Below, one piece after another: positions 46,999-60,165 of a stretch of 64,000 nt of DNA. This DNA comes from Chimonanthus salicifolius (taxonomy: Eukaryota > Streptophyta > Magnoliopsida > Laurales > Calycanthaceae): positions 62,059,195 to 62,123,194 of the forward strand of contig CM023540.1 in the NCBI GenBank assembly GCA_013350335.1, in the 5' to 3' direction. The notes below the pieces were generated by a model. That model was not told the DNA's origin, did not search any database, and saw nothing but the letters and a program-made list of their open reading frames with translations. A program made the translations under genes and the position numbers. Each line of letters starts with the position of its first letter. The first letter of the stretch is position 1.

Positions 46999-47794
46999 AC
47001 CTATTGTTGGAGGATTTTTTCATCTTAAACCATGACATCCTCAATGAAGTTGCAAAAATCACTACTTTCAAAATATTTCAATATTATTCATAGTTGATAA
47101 TAAATGATAATAAATGTTGGGAAAAGGGAATAGGGTTTTGACTCAGGCCACCTTAATTCAAAACTCATGATTTTATCTCTAGTCACTTCAATGAATGAAA
47201 ATCTGATAGGTGATTCTCCAAGTCTTTTTAATCTCCGGTCAGCTTTATTGAATGGATGATACAAGGGTGACCCTCCTTAACATGAGAGGTAGTAATCGGA
47301 CCTGTCATTATTTAATGGATACACGAATAAAGATGTACGAAATATAAACTTTTAGTTGACCTCTAAAACTATAAAGAGATTAGAGAAAGAATAAAAAAGA
47401 GAACTAAACTGTGAAGTGGATTGCTGACGATCCCCGACATGGACATATTTCAAATATTTTAAAACTGTGAGGGACTGCACTAAAAATTCCTACCAATATT
47501 ATGAATAGTTCAGATTTCAAAGTTGTAGACTCCACTGAAAAACAGATTGTGTATGCATGAAATTTGCTACTAGGACCTCTCTCATAACCCAACCTGACCT
47601 ATGGATTAAAGTTGACAATAAGAACCAAAAAGGCAACTCATTGTCGAAGTACAACATTTTGAACATTTTTTATACATAATACAAAATATTTTACAATGAA
47701 AAATAAATAGAATTAACTTTATTCCATATATGAAAAAATGTTTTGGTTGGATAGGACAGAGAAAATCTACAATAAGCTTCGCTATTTAATTATA
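46999..47794. other. Intergenic sequence, nothing recognised
   Basis: The first bases ACCTA are the probable right target duplication. The rest is AT-rich. The 62-codon frame at 47404-47592 is not supported. Confidence 0.5.
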
Positions 47795-48720
47795 AAAGTT
47801 ATAATTTTAATATTTAAGTACACTTTAACCTATCAATTATGTTATATATTTTCATTTTATTTATTGTTACTCACATTAGAAAATCTAACCATGTAATTTA
47901 TAAAAAGAGAAGATTGCTTTTCTCTCTTCCTTCAAGTGAAGATCGGTACAGAAACTTTGAAGGCCGTAAAAGAAAAACTGGAAGTATTGAATGATGTAGA
48001 AGAAACAGAGAGAGCATTGAATACGAGAGGCATTGAGCTCCCATGCCTCTTGTAATAATCTTCCGTCTCATAAAGTGGGAGGTGCCAAGTTTGAGTCTTC
48101 ATTGCTTCACCTGGTGAGTATCACCTATAGGCATTTCATGCTGGATTTCCTGCGGTTTCTCACATGTAAATAAAAAAATTGAAATATAATTTATTATAAA
48201 TATAGTATTTCAAATCATTTTTATATAATTCAAATAATAGAAAATATTTTAACGTAAACATAATTAAAAATTGAGAGGATTTTTATTAAGATACAAACAT
48301 GAGAAAAAGCTTTGTTTGACAACAAAGTTGAAAACAAGCATGAGAAATAAAATTGTATTCCTTAATACTATAGGTCCATTATTTAATTATAGAAAGGTCT
48401 CATTTTAGTATTTAACAACCTTAATAACAATCTATCTAATAATTTAATTTTTTTATTATGACTTAAATCCCACCCTCAATTGATTTGTAAAAATATTTGA
48501 ACTTTTTAGCCATTTATTATGAATTGTGAATTATGTGTTTCTTCAAAATAGTAGAGCTTCTTTCATGCACCATATATTTTATCAATTTCTAGTTCTTTTC
48601 ACATTCATTAAGTAGCTGCTAGTTAAATAGATATTTTAAAATTCAACAATATATATATAATATCGATGACATTTAAAATGTAAAAAGAATAAATGAAAAA
48701 ATTAACACCAAATCTTTTAC
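47795..48720 (-). repeat. 0.93-kb repeat, uninterrupted inverted copy (empty site)
   Basis: Inverted relative to 11419-11828 plus 14183-14709 and colinear with it across the point of the solo LTR insertion. Around 48300 gagaaaaagctttg is continuous, whereas the other copy has the 2354-bp LTR here. Identity is about 85% by eye. No coding potential. Confidence 0.82.
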
Positions 48721-48738
48721 TAGAATTATGCAAGACCT

Positions 48739-48778
48739 GGGGGGTGGGGGGGGGGGGGGGTCCTCTGGGGGTAGGGGG
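48739..48778. repeat. G-rich tract
   Basis: Runs of 6, about 15, 5 and 6 G separated by t, tcctct and ta. Four runs of at least three G on one strand satisfy a G-quadruplex pattern. Confidence 0.85.
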
Positions 48779-50432
48779 GTCCTCTTTTAAAAATTCTTTT
48801 GATTAAAAACACTTAGATGTATGAGATATGATATGAACTAATTTTAGATCCTTTTCAATTAAACACAAGTAATAAGATATGGCCGATTCAATGTGTGTGC
48901 AAGTGACCGAAACTTAAACCATTCAAGCAAAACATCAAGCACCATGCATGCACAAAGATTTTAAAGTGGGTTTGATTTTCAATTAAGTTACGTCCACTGC
49001 TAGATTTCCCAACTCTAGGGTCATCTCAATATACTATGAATGAACTTCATACCCAGATAGTACAACCTAGTTTTTTATAAAGGTTCGATCCAAATGGTGT
49101 AGTCCTCGATGCCTTTTTTTTTTTTTTTGTGTTTCGAACACAATGTTTTAGTCCACCTTACAAGTGATATCAAATAAAAAGAAAAGAAGGAGCATTTGCC
49201 TTGGGCCTTAACCGAACTTCAAAATATGTGTTCTTCTTTGCTTGATGTCTCTGCGCCTCTTCCTTCAGATCAGGTCCATCAATGTTGACTATTAGCACAG
49301 CAGAATAAGGGTATTAGGACAATGGTTTGACTGACTTTTGGCCCTAGGCAAAACGCCCTCATCTTCATGAACAATAAAGTATTGAATACATAAACATATC
49401 CTCGTTAAAGGATGATGAAGATAGAGTGACAAGGTGCTGGAAAGTTCTCTGGTATCTATTCTAATTTTTCAATTGTTCAGAACTATCTACTGAATTCAGC
49501 GAGCCTAGAATATATAAGACTGTCATGTAACCGTTAAGTCTTGAGGCCTCCAAGCTTCCTTCGAGACCTCGAGCCTGCAATTGGTAATACAACTTACTAA
49601 CTTTTTAATTCAAACCTTTCTTCTAATGATATTAAGTCAACAACCAGCTCACCTACTTGCCACATGTCCGTGCTTGACAACTAGAGTCTTTAACCAACGA
49701 ATCATGAGATGACTAAATGATTTTTCCATAATCTTTTAAGATCATGAAGAGCCTCTTGAAATTTTCAGATTCGCAATCACAAAGAGAATTTTATTTTTCA
49801 CAGATTTTTCGAAATAAAAAAATCTTCTGAACTTTTCCAAATTTACACGATGATTTTTCAATCACAGTGAGGCTTATCGTTTGATATTGAGGAGCCTTTC
49901 CAATGTGTAAAAGATAGCCACCCACATGGCGTCATCAGTAAGAGGTGTCCATTTGATTTTCGTAATCTTATCAAATCCAAAGGAGCTTTCTAGGATCTCC
50001 TCATCTCCACAAGGATTCTAATCATGATGTGGCATAAGATGTTTCGAAATCAAGGGGAGCCTTTCCCCCCTTTGTCAGTTTTACCTTGCCACATTTGTTA
50101 AGAGATGTGGTCAAAGGACACATGGCCTTGTGATCCCATGCTGAAATACATGTGTCATAATTTTCCACTCAGATATGGACAGTCTTTGAGGCCTCGAGGC
50201 TGAGAGTCAATCATTTTTTAATTTTCCAATTTCTAATCATTGACTTCTAGGATATTTTAGGCTTAGCGTAAGGTCCACTAAGGTTCACTTACATGTGCGC
50301 CAATCAACCGTTCGGTGTAGACTTATCAATGCACAATAGTTCTTCTAACATCTTCTCATTCTTCCAAGGCAAGGTCCAAGTGAGTCACGTAATTGACAAT
50401 ATGGGTGACTCGGATAAGCTGGGGCACTAACA
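48739..50432 (-). mobile_element. SIRE-like copia 3' LTR, minus strand, 1.7 kb
   Basis: The minus strand starts TGTTAGTGCCCCAG at 50432, preceded by a purine tract AAAGGGGAAGAT (50433-50444). It runs to a G-rich tract at 48739-48778, as in the LTR at 32139-34159, and is cut off at that tract. Its left neighbour is the 0.93-kb repeat. Confidence 0.7.
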
Positions 50433-51598
50433 ATCTTCCCCTTTGTCAATTTCGTGACAAAACCTATGATCTACCAATCACACCAATTCCCAAAATACAT
50501 ATGCATACAAGACACTCCCCATTACCCAAAACAGAAATAATTACAATGACACTTGACCCTTTAGACTCACAACCTTCTCCCCCATCAGTATGTGCCTGCA
50601 AAACAAACCTAATTCTCCATTTCCTAAACAACATCTAGGCAAAAATTGGTGGGATCTTATATGCTCCCCCTCAACATCAGCACATATTAGTACTCCCCCT
50701 TTTTGTCAAGACAATCGATAAGGGGTATGCAAGACTGAATAAATCAGAGAACCCATATGCCTGAGGAGCTTGTTTAAGGCCATAGAGTGCCTTCTTTAAT
50801 TTGTAGACATTGATTGGAGAATTTTGGGTCGATGAACCCTTTGGGTTGCTCTACATAAACCTCTTCATTTAACAACCCATTCAAAAACGCACTTTTGACA
50901 TCCATTTGAAACAGTTTAAACTTTAAAAAACAAGCAATAGACAATAGAATGCGTATGGATTCAAGCTGTGCAACTAAAGCAAAAGTTTCATCAAAACTAA
51001 TGCCCTCAATTTGTGTATACTCTTGAGTAACAAGACGGCGCCTTATTACGAACGATTACCCCATTTTCATCCATTTTATTTTTTTAGATCCATTTGGTAC
51101 CTATTACATTTGTGTCTTTTGGTCTTGGCACCAAATCCCATTGTTTCTGCTAAACTATATGAGCCTTTCTTGCATTGCACTTACCCAATCTTCATCTTGC
51201 AAAGCTCCGTCAATGTTCTTGGGTTCCAATTGTGAGGTGAAGCAAAAACAACTAAAAATGTTTTCAAGTTGCTTTCGTGTTTTCACTCCAGCTATAGGAT
51301 CCCCAATGATATTTGACATAGGATGATTCTTGTTAAATCATTAGGTGTAGATGAAGATGTAGAGGGTTCATCACTTTGGTTTGAAAGGAGATCTACTTCT
51401 TCTACGGTTTCAAGCATGGATGAAGAGTGGTCATCAATTACCACATTGATTGATTCTAAGATGGCATCGGTTCTATGGTTTTTTACTCTAAAAGCACGAC
51501 TAGTACTAGAATAACCTAGAAAAAATTATTCATCACCTTTTGCATCAAATTTTCCTAAGTTTTCACGACCTTTAAGAATATGGCAATTACCATCGAAG
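50433..51598 (-). pseudogene. SIRE-like copia pol remnant (integrase end and first part of reverse transcriptase)
   Basis: Minus-strand frames give NLGKFDAKGDE and FFLGYSSTSRAFRV (end of integrase, near 51575-51490), then after a linker KDTNVIGTKWI and KNKMDENGVIVRNKAPS (start of reverse transcriptase, near 51100-51030), CQKCVFEWVV (for the DVKSAFLNG motif) and a KKALYGLKQAPQA-type stretch near 50800-50760. The catalytic YVDD and RNase H are missing: a deletion joins this point to the pre-LTR region with its gacaaaaagggggagt motif (near 50700). Many stops. Confidence 0.82.
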
Positions 51599-52939
51599 AT
51601 CTTGAGGCAAAATTAAATCAAAGTAAATATTTTTTTTATATAGAAAAAGAACCGAGACGTCACAACGCGAGCAGAGTCTGAGTCCGAAGACCCAACCCCC
51701 GACTGGTCCAACGTAGCACACGTGAGAAAATAAGTCATTAATTAATTGAGCATGTGCTAGCACATCTTGCGGAAACATAATTTGCAGAAATAATAACTGC
51801 AGAAATATTTATAATATTCAACCATTTTATAGCAAAGATAGGAAAATTACTCAACTCATAAGTCAAATACATTACCAACTCAAACTATAACTCAAAAATC
51901 GCAGTTATTACGTTCCTAATAAGTTTCTCCTATGAATCATATTGTTCTAATAGAGTATCAAAATAAAGAACTAAAATCTCAAAGCATTTCTTTCTCCACT
52001 TAGTTCAGGCTTGACTACCACTGGATCCAGCCTCTTCTCATTTGCTTTGATCTGTGTTAACTTCTAGGGGAAAATGTACGGGCTTAGTCAACTTGTCCAA
52101 TAGGAATTCTGATCAAGGAAATGCACAACGTGTGTAATACCAAAACCACATATGATAATAATCATATTCAGAAAAACACATGTTATGACAAGTATACGTT
52201 TCTCAAAGAAATCAAAAGATATTAAAATATCATAATTAAAATCGAAACTTGATATTAATCACCTCATGATATGCCATGGGTGTCATGCATAAATGAAATT
52301 CCATCCCATACCCATGCATCAAATCATAGTTCTCTTTTCATTTCAATGGCTCTCAGTATTGGTCACTTATGTCCACAACATTTGAGGAGGCGACCACCAC
52401 AAATTAACTGAGACTTCAGTAAAGTGTGAACTCCTCCCTCTGCGCATGATTTCGGGACCTACCTAGGAGCTACTTGGCCCAATTAATGCCGTAACAATCA
52501 TATACAAGGACAGGGCCAAAGTCTAACACTTGTATTATCAATATACATGAGGCCAAGCGAGGTCCAGACATTTCCTTCTTGGCTCGATAACGTAAATCCC
52601 TCCCATGCAACCATGTATGCAGATCATGTATGCAATCATGATGACAAAACATACATCATACAGTTCTAATAAAGTAGGAACTCCTACCTGATCTAGGGTG
52701 ATTAACTAAAGAGGAATTCATGCGGTTGCTCGAACGGCGTCGGGATTACCTTTGGTTCCTTTTGTTCATGTACATCTCTCAAATCATAATTTTGATGTTA
52801 TTATCACATAAAATCCTTTATCTAATTTACGTAGGTCTAGCCAAGACCTAAAGGGTCAACTGTATGATCTTCAAACTCTAAGGAATTCCATGTATATTTG
52901 ATTTAATATCAAATACCCTAACCTTATTAAACTGTCCAT

Positions 52940-53830
52940 GTCTCAGGCCGACATATAGACCCTGTCTATACATCGCATTCTGAACACAACCAACACATAA
53001 ATATTTTTCGATATGTCGTCTGGCTCTATCTGTTTATGTTCATGTTTTACAGTTGTTCTAATCCCATATGTATCGACCCAGTCGATATATCTAGGGGTTA
53101 ATTGGTCTGAAGTGTCGAGCAATGTCGACGTGTTCTTCTGAATTGTTCGTGTTTGTCTTTTGTTTTCAATTCATATGTATCGATCCAGTCGATACATATA
53201 TTGGTGCATATATTCGATGTGTCGACTCCACGTTCATTTTGGTTATTTACAGGCTGATACATCGACCTAGTTGATACATCGTCCTAGAACCAGATTGTCA
53301 CCCTTTATTTTCAATTCAGTTCCACCCAGACCGATATATATTGGTCTGGTTGATGCATCACTCAGAGATCTGTGGGCATATTGACACAGTTGATATGTCC
53401 AACGATCCATTCTTCCTTTGTCCTTTTTATTTCAGATCATCTCCAGGCCGACATATCGACTTCGTCGATACATCGTCCTAAGACTAGTTTGTCACATTTT
53501 TTTCCATCTCTGGTTCTACCATTCTCAGACCGACACATCGACTTTGTTGATGGGTTGGCTGAGATCAGTTCATTATCCATTCGTTCCATATTATATATGT
53601 TGCATTTCAGGCAAACATATAGACATTGTAGATAGGTCGTCCCGAGATCAATTCAATCATTCATACGTTTCATTTTCATTTCGGTCATATCCAGGCCAAG
53701 AGATCGACACAGGTGATGTGTCGTCCTGGGTTGGGTCCCTTCTGTCCAATATTTCGAAGTTTCCATCCGCTGGACTTCTTGTTCCAGACGACACATCGAC
53801 ATAGTCGATATGTCGGCTGGGTGGAGTCAG
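52940..53830. repeat. Dyad repeat array, copy 2, block 1
   Basis: Same units as 1925-2770. Several cores have decayed differently in the two copies; for example the core near 52990 has lost one half. Confidence 0.85.
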
Positions 53831-54384
53831 AAGTCATGGGTTCATCTTCTATGTCTTTCCTCTCCTTATATATTTATTATTCTTAGTCATTTATCTCTTA
53901 AATCTGTTCATACATATTCTATAATCATCCTAGTGTGATTATTTTACTTAAAATCATAATACAATCCACCTACCTCGAAGGATTTGTAGGTGTACCCGAG
54001 TGGATGAAGGATGAGATCTTTGCTTCCTTCACTCCTTGTCGACTCGATTTCTCCTTCTTCCTTTCCTCGGTTCTCATTCCTTTCTCGGAGAAGATGAAGT
54101 CAGTAGAGAGGGGAGAAGGCACACTGTCGAGTTGAGGGCTGAGGCGTGAGTGAGAGGATGAGGTTGAGGGAGTGAGGAGGGTGATCGGGTATCCTTTGTC
54201 TCTTCTCTTCTCCTTATCTTTTTTCTCCTCTTTCTTTTATTTCTTTCTCCTTCCCTCCTTTTCCAATTTCCCTTTGGTTTCCCTAGATTCTTGAATGGGG
54301 GTTTGGAAAAGAGGAAACGGCGTCGAATAAAGTGTGTGGTTGATGGTAGACAAAGCGTCTGCTAGAGACGTTTGAGTTATCCAG

Positions 54385-54650
54385 ACACATTGACTTTGTC
54401 GATATGTCAATTGGTTTGATCTTGGTTGTTCACTGATACATAGACCACGTCGATGCATCCTCCTGGTAACTTACGCTTCGGATTTGGATTTCAGTTCTCA
54501 CCAAACACATCGATGTTGATGCATTCTCCTGACATCTTACGCCTCGGGTTCGGATTTCAGTTTTTCACCAACACATCAACCTAGTCGATGTATCATCTAG
54601 GAGAGTTCATTTTACCGACACATCGACCTAGTCAATGTATCGTTGGAGGG
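54385..54650. repeat. Dyad repeat array, copy 2, block 2
   Basis: Same units as 3350-3625. Confidence 0.8.
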
Positions 54651-54794
54651 GAAATTCTGTTTTCCTTACTTATTTCAACGTACATTCAATTCCATATTTT
54701 ATTCACAATATTTGGACCAAAATCTTATTATGTATTTCATTTATTTAATAAAGAAATTACATAAAATAAGGAGTTAAAACTCCAGGTCCTTACA

Positions 54795-55420
54795 ATACTA
54801 CCACCTTTTGGAATTTTCATCTTGAAATTAGGCGAAGGTTGGGTTCCAAAAGAAAACAAAATTACACAAATAATTCTGGGTGAGATGCTCTCATTTCAGA
54901 CTCCATTTCCCAAGTGGGTTCTTCATTTTCGTGTTGCCCCCAAACCACTTTGACGAAGGGAATCACTCAGTTCCTTAGTACTTTTTGTTCGACATCTAGA
55001 TCCTGATAAGTCTCTCGATGTAGGTCACGTTGCTTTAAACATCTAGCTCTTGTACATCCAATACATGTGACGGATCGGGATTGTACTTCCGCAACATTGA
55101 GACGTGAAATACATCAGGCATGATTGCCGTTTGTGTGGGAAGTATTATGCGATATGCAACCTCGCCGATCTTCTCAATGATTGGGAATGGTCATATAAAC
55201 GTTAGTGTCAGTTTCCCTTTCTTTCCAAATCTCATCTGGCCTTTTCATGGTGAGGCCTTTAAGAATACCAAGTCTCCCACTTCAAATGTCAAAGGTCTTT
55301 TACTCCTATCTGCATAGCTCTTCTGCCAATTCTGAGCAGTCAACAGGTGTTGATTATATTTTCTCCACACGTTCTCAAATTATGACATACCATCAGCTTA
55401 TTCTCCACTTGTACTCATCT
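54795..55420 (-). pseudogene. Gypsy pol remnant: integrase C-terminal end, copy 2
   Basis: Same order as 3771-4390, with VAYRIILPTQTAIMPDVFHV near 55165-55105. Stops interrupt the frame. It carries small differences from copy 1 (for example Thr for Ala in LPAQ), so the two copies have diverged independently. Confidence 0.75.
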
Positions 55421-56951
55421 TCTCGTTAAATTCTCATACTCAAATCATTGTTAATGTCTATTGGGATGTGTTATTCAATGACGCTACGCTAGAACGTCCT
55501 AATCATTTGACCTTGGATCTTTTCAGTCGATCAGATCTTATCCATCACTGGTTTAGCCCGTCATAAAATCTTTATCCGAACATGAGTACCCTGTATTCTT
55601 CTTTAAGGCCATACTCTTAAGTATGAATTTGTACATCCATGGATCCCGTGTTTTCTGTAAAATCACTATGCTCGTCGCGATTCTCATATAAACTGATATA
55701 TTTCACTTCACTTGGCATCATGACGCTTTCAATACATGCCTACGTCATATTCACTCATCTGCCCTCGATGTAAGATTAGTGACAACCTCACCCCTCACCA
55801 GTAGGTTGCGAATGAGGTAGCCTGCCGGTGCGATAGCCTGTGCTAATCAAACACTTGCTTAAGTATCATCTTCCCACATGGACTATTGGGTTTCTTGGTC
55901 TCACACCTCTCCACCAAGAGGACAGATAAGTGCCTGATTCTCAATCAAATTTCCCGTATGAAGCCTCATCTCCTAAGCCACAAATCACAATTTACAAATC
56001 TGATTTCATAATGCCATTCATATTGTTATACACGGATACACAGTGCGGCCATCACGTTCGTACGTAGGGTCCAAGCACTGTAATCCAACACGTGGAAATC
56101 AAACCTAAATGAATCTGTCAACCAACATTCTAGTAATCAAGTACATCGTTCACGTAAGGCTATCACATTACACAATCTATACCGGTCTACACCATGTGAT
56201 CATGTCACTATCGCTCATATCAATTTATGAGTTTCAAACACTTCCATGCCTTAATCAACATACCGTTTTAATTATCTTACATGTGGACTTTACTCAATTG
56301 TACATTGGCCTATACCTCTGTCAAACTACAACCTTTAAACTTGCTACATACGTCACATTACCACAATATCCTCACTTCTAGTTTTGGTAATCCTTAAATG
56401 GTTACCCTCATTATTAGTCACAATCACCGATAATCCAATAGGTGATGCCGTTCATGAACATTCGTCATATTTAGGCGACCTGTTGAGGTCCACCACATTT
56501 CACATTGTTAAGCACTGAAATCTTACATTTTTACCCCTGATTATTGGACCAGTTAGTTCTCAATTTGTATATATTGGTGCATTTAATATAATTTCTTAGT
56601 TTTGTAGATTAAAATGGAGAATACAGGAAATCAAGCTAAGTCAGTGGATATTTGCTAGCTTTGAGCTTAAAATAAAAGATCTGGAATTTTAGTAATTAAT
56701 TCGGGCTACTTTTAGGTTTTTCATGTAAATTGGTTAGTCTAGATTCGGTTATGTGAGTCTAGGCTTAATCAATATTTTAGATTTTAAAGTGGTGGAGTTA
56801 ATTATTTAATTCCGGGAGTGCAATTCAATTGCTAAAGACTGAAAATCAAGATCAAATGGGCCAGAGATCCACTTCAATTGGACCAAGCTAAGCTCCACAG
56901 ACTATCATTGGTCCAGGCCACAGGCAGTCCATGTGCATTTCACAAATGAGC
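55421..56951. other. Non-coding part of the 4.9-kb duplicated segment, copy 2
   Basis: Colinear with 4391-5939, ending at gagcta. The frame at 56109-56381 is the duplicate of 5084-5356 and lacks family features. Confidence 0.6.
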
Positions 56952-57473
56952 TAGGCCAATGTGTACTCCAAAGTCCAATAATGGTCCAAGTCTTCAAGCT
57001 CAAGTGCAAGGTGTAATACCCCGGTTCTTCATATTTTCAATATTTATGGGTTTTGCCACTTAATTTGTGAACTATTAGTGATGGATCTTAAATTGGGTAA
57101 AGTGTTGGGTCAATGCCCAATTTAGACCCAACGATTTTGGAATTGTTTTCAATAAAAAAAATTAATTGATTGATAAATAATAAGATGTCTATAGATAAAT
57201 ATAGATGGCATGGTCGCATAAAGAGATATGAATATCTAGGATCATTTTAAAAAGGGGGTCTTTTCCTTGATGAGAGCTACATTTAGACAATTACCAAATT
57301 AGAAGGTCAGCAACTTCTAAGTAAGACACAACAAAGGGGTGCATGGCACTTGCTATCTTAGAGAGATAAAGGTGTACACGGCATTAGCAATTACTAATTT
57401 GAAGGGATCAAGGCACCTTCTAAATTGGGATTATTTCCATGTGGTGCAAATCTTATATACATTATATATTGAG

Positions 57474-57475
<2 letters not shown>

Positions 57476-57543
<68 letters not shown>
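57476..57543. repeat. (TA)34 microsatellite
   Basis: 68 bases of uninterrupted TA repeat; it generates spurious Tyr-Ile frames on both strands. Confidence 0.97.
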
Positions 57544-57545
<2 letters not shown>

Positions 57546-57896
57546 GTCTCACATACGGAAGAAAGAACATAGGATCGGGTGGTTTGAATTCAATCCAAAG
57601 ACGGCCCAAACATTGCTGTACGGTGAAGGTGGAAATCTTGTAAAGGGGTAATTTTTATCTTAACTGACATAGAGGTTGTATTCCTTTTCCCATCTTACAT
57701 GGGGTATCTCACTGGATGCAATTGCTTAAAAAGGAACCAATTGCATAGGATAACAGGTAGAAATTTGGCAGCTGCTATTTTAGAATATCGGTCGGGTCGG
57801 CTGGTGTATGTGGCAGGAAGAAACATAGCAATTGCTATGTTTATAATACATGGCAAATTAGGTTTCCTAATGATATGAGTACCCGACTGCAATATG

Positions 57897-57904
57897 TATA
57901 AATA
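57897..57904 (+). promoter_or_regulatory. Candidate TATA box of LTR C
   Basis: TATAAATA, 885 bases into the LTR, followed by a purine-rich leader. Position is comparable to the candidate TATA box of LTR A (about 950 bases in). Confidence 0.45.
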
Positions 57905-58961
57905 TAGGCAGCGTGAAGGAGGCAGAGACACAAAGAAACAACATGTAAAAGAAAAAAAAAAGGGGGACTGTCAATTGGTGTATTCTTAAGTGCTAAAAGA
58001 AGGGTTGGCTGCTTACACGACAAGGGACCTTGGCTGGGCTGTTCTTGAGGACAGATTCAGTCCAGAATTCTGCTAACTGCATGTAGGCTGCAAGACAGAT
58101 AGCAGAGGCGTCTGCTACATGGAAAGAGAGCTGCATTACAGAGCAGCGAGTGTGAGGCAGCAACACAAGGAGCATCATCTCTTCCATCGTTGATGAGAAA
58201 TCATTTGAGACATTGGACAAAGAGAGACACGAACTGAGAGAAGGGGTGTGGATTGTCATCGTGGGTGCTGATCTAAAGTACAAGTTTGAAGTTTCAGCAA
58301 GGCAAGATCAGAGACGTGTTGCAGCAAAGGGTTGTTGCAAGGTATCAACGGCTGGTTGGCTATACTAAGATCTAACGCTGTGAAGAGGAGTGCTGCCAGC
58401 GCTGTGTAGCAGAGAGGTACTGGTAGAGACAGAGAGGTCTTTGAAATTGGTACATCTGGAGGACTGAATGTGATCCAGCTGGACAGACAGAGAGTAGTTC
58501 TCGATGGAGAGAATAACACAATACAGAGACAGGGTAACACATCAGTAGGAAGGTCGGGCTTTATGAATTTTTGGGACCCACTATCTCTATAGAAATTGGG
58601 GTATACTGTGAATATTATACGGTAGAAAAGGGCGTGAAAGAATAAAGAGAAACCAGCTTGTGTGCTGGCTGCAAGCAACAGAGCAGCGAACGTGGACAGC
58701 AAGACAGATCGGGTGCTGGGAACACAAGGGGTATCACTGGTTGCTATAGAGAAGAGATTGGCTGAATTAGAAAGAGAGTTGTCTATGTGTGCTGGACAGT
58801 ACACACATACGTCTATTAGTGGAGTTGTCCAGCGTGGAAGGCATTCTCTCTAAGAATCAGTGTGCAAGGAAGAAGAAGATTGGAAGAATCAATCGAAGCA
58901 AAGGAAAATCGCAGAACCGGTTAGTATTTGTTAATCTTGTTTTTGTTTAAGAAAAGAACCA

Positions 58962-60165
58962 TAGAGTTTGGCCATGATGTATAACTGAACCCCATGGAAG
59001 AGAATTAATAGATGATCATGGTATTATTTTTAATGGATAGGAAGGGTTATTTATGTTTTAAATTTTAAATGGAGACCATGGGAAATTATATACGTTTTAA
59101 AAGGAGTTTAAATGAAAGGTTATTGATTATATTTTTATGGTTGGAAAACCATGGAAGAAAACTATGGGAGATGCATAAAATAAATTTAATGGAAGATGAA
59201 TGGTTATTCATGATATCATATTTTGATTTAAGTATGGAAGGATGTATGTTCTAAATATGGAAACCTTCTAAATATAGAAGGTGGAGATAAATTTGGAAAC
59301 CTTCTAAATATAGAAGGGGGAGTTTAAAATAGGAAGGTTCTAATTATGGAAGTTGGGTGCTAAATTTAGAAAGCTTTTATTTATGGGAACTTTCTAATAA
59401 TGGAAGGATGGATTATAAATTGGAAACAAGGACATCATGGTTCGGCCATGTGTATGGCCGAACCCCATGAATCAAATTTGTGGGTTATGTTTTGTGTATT
59501 TTAAATAAAGTGAAGGATACAAATATGTGTTATGAAGGTAATGGTAAAAGTGTAATTAAAGGCCAAAGTGGAGAATCATGGGTTCGGCCATGGTGTATGG
59601 CCGAACCCCATGAGGTTTTTTATGGACTTAAGTGGTTAAGGATTTTTATGGGTCAATTATGGACCTAAGATGATGAACCAACTAAGGGATCATGTGGGTT
59701 TTGATTTAAAAAAAAAAGATATTAATATGTCTAATGGATTTAAATAAAGGAAGGTCATTGGTTATTCTTATGGAAGATTGGAGGATCAAAATTATAGAAT
59801 TATGGGTCAAGTATGAATGTAATATTTTATATGAATGGTAGACCAATTGGATTATGGGTTTTGCTTAGGATGTTGGACCTAAGATTATGATCTTCTAAAT
59901 GGAATTAAGATATCATAGGGTTCGGCCATGGTGTGTGGCTGAACCCCATGAATTAAGTTAAATGGATTTTTATGAATTTAGATGTTTATAAATCTATGTT
60001 TCTAACCTAAACAAGAGGAATGTTTGGGTATGATTAGACCAATGGCAAGGTTGTAAATACTGCTAAAATGAAAGGTTAGCCATGAATGGCAATATTGTAA
60101 ATAGAGGCTAAAATGAAAGATCATGGGTTCGGCCATGGTGTATGGCCGAATCCCATGAACCATGG
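58962..60165. repeat. Dispersed dyad units (ggttcggccat..atggccgaacc type)
   Basis: Five units occur near 58965 (diverged), 59440, 59580, 59918 and 60123. Each reads about ggttcggccatg, a short gtgta spacer, then tggccgaacc and ccatgaa. The two arms are complementary over about 10 bases, a strong hairpin. Spacing is irregular, 140-475 bases, with related gaaggttct.. filler at 59240-59420. Confidence 0.88.

Larger units (their letters stand above)
51599..54794 (-). mobile_element. 3' LTR of Tekay/Del-like gypsy element (type A, copy 2), 3.2 kb
   Basis: Starts TGTAAGGACC at 54794 on the minus strand next to a polypurine-like ggtggtagtat and pol. Its far end shows the ggaccagtcgggggttgggtc and cgcgttgtgacg landmarks (51650-51720) that match the 3' end of the LTR at 57012-61777, but the final gggcggggcgttaca is absent. 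The end near 51599 directly abuts copia pol, so the terminus is eroded. It carries the same dyad arrays as copy 1 at 52940-53830 and 54385-54650. Confidence 0.78.

Noticed and set aside
1013..56951. The two 4.9-kb copies as the two LTRs of one giant element
   Set aside because: Both copies are 3' LTR plus pol tail; a 5' LTR would not have the integrase tail on its outer side.
57339..57651. Tyr-Ile frames on both strands
   Set aside because: Translations of the (TA)34 microsatellite.
58256..58804. 182-codon minus frame in LTR C
   Set aside because: One of the longer frames in the window, but it overlaps a plus-strand frame, lies in LTR sequence, and shows no recognisable domain; kept as a possible but unsupported ORF.
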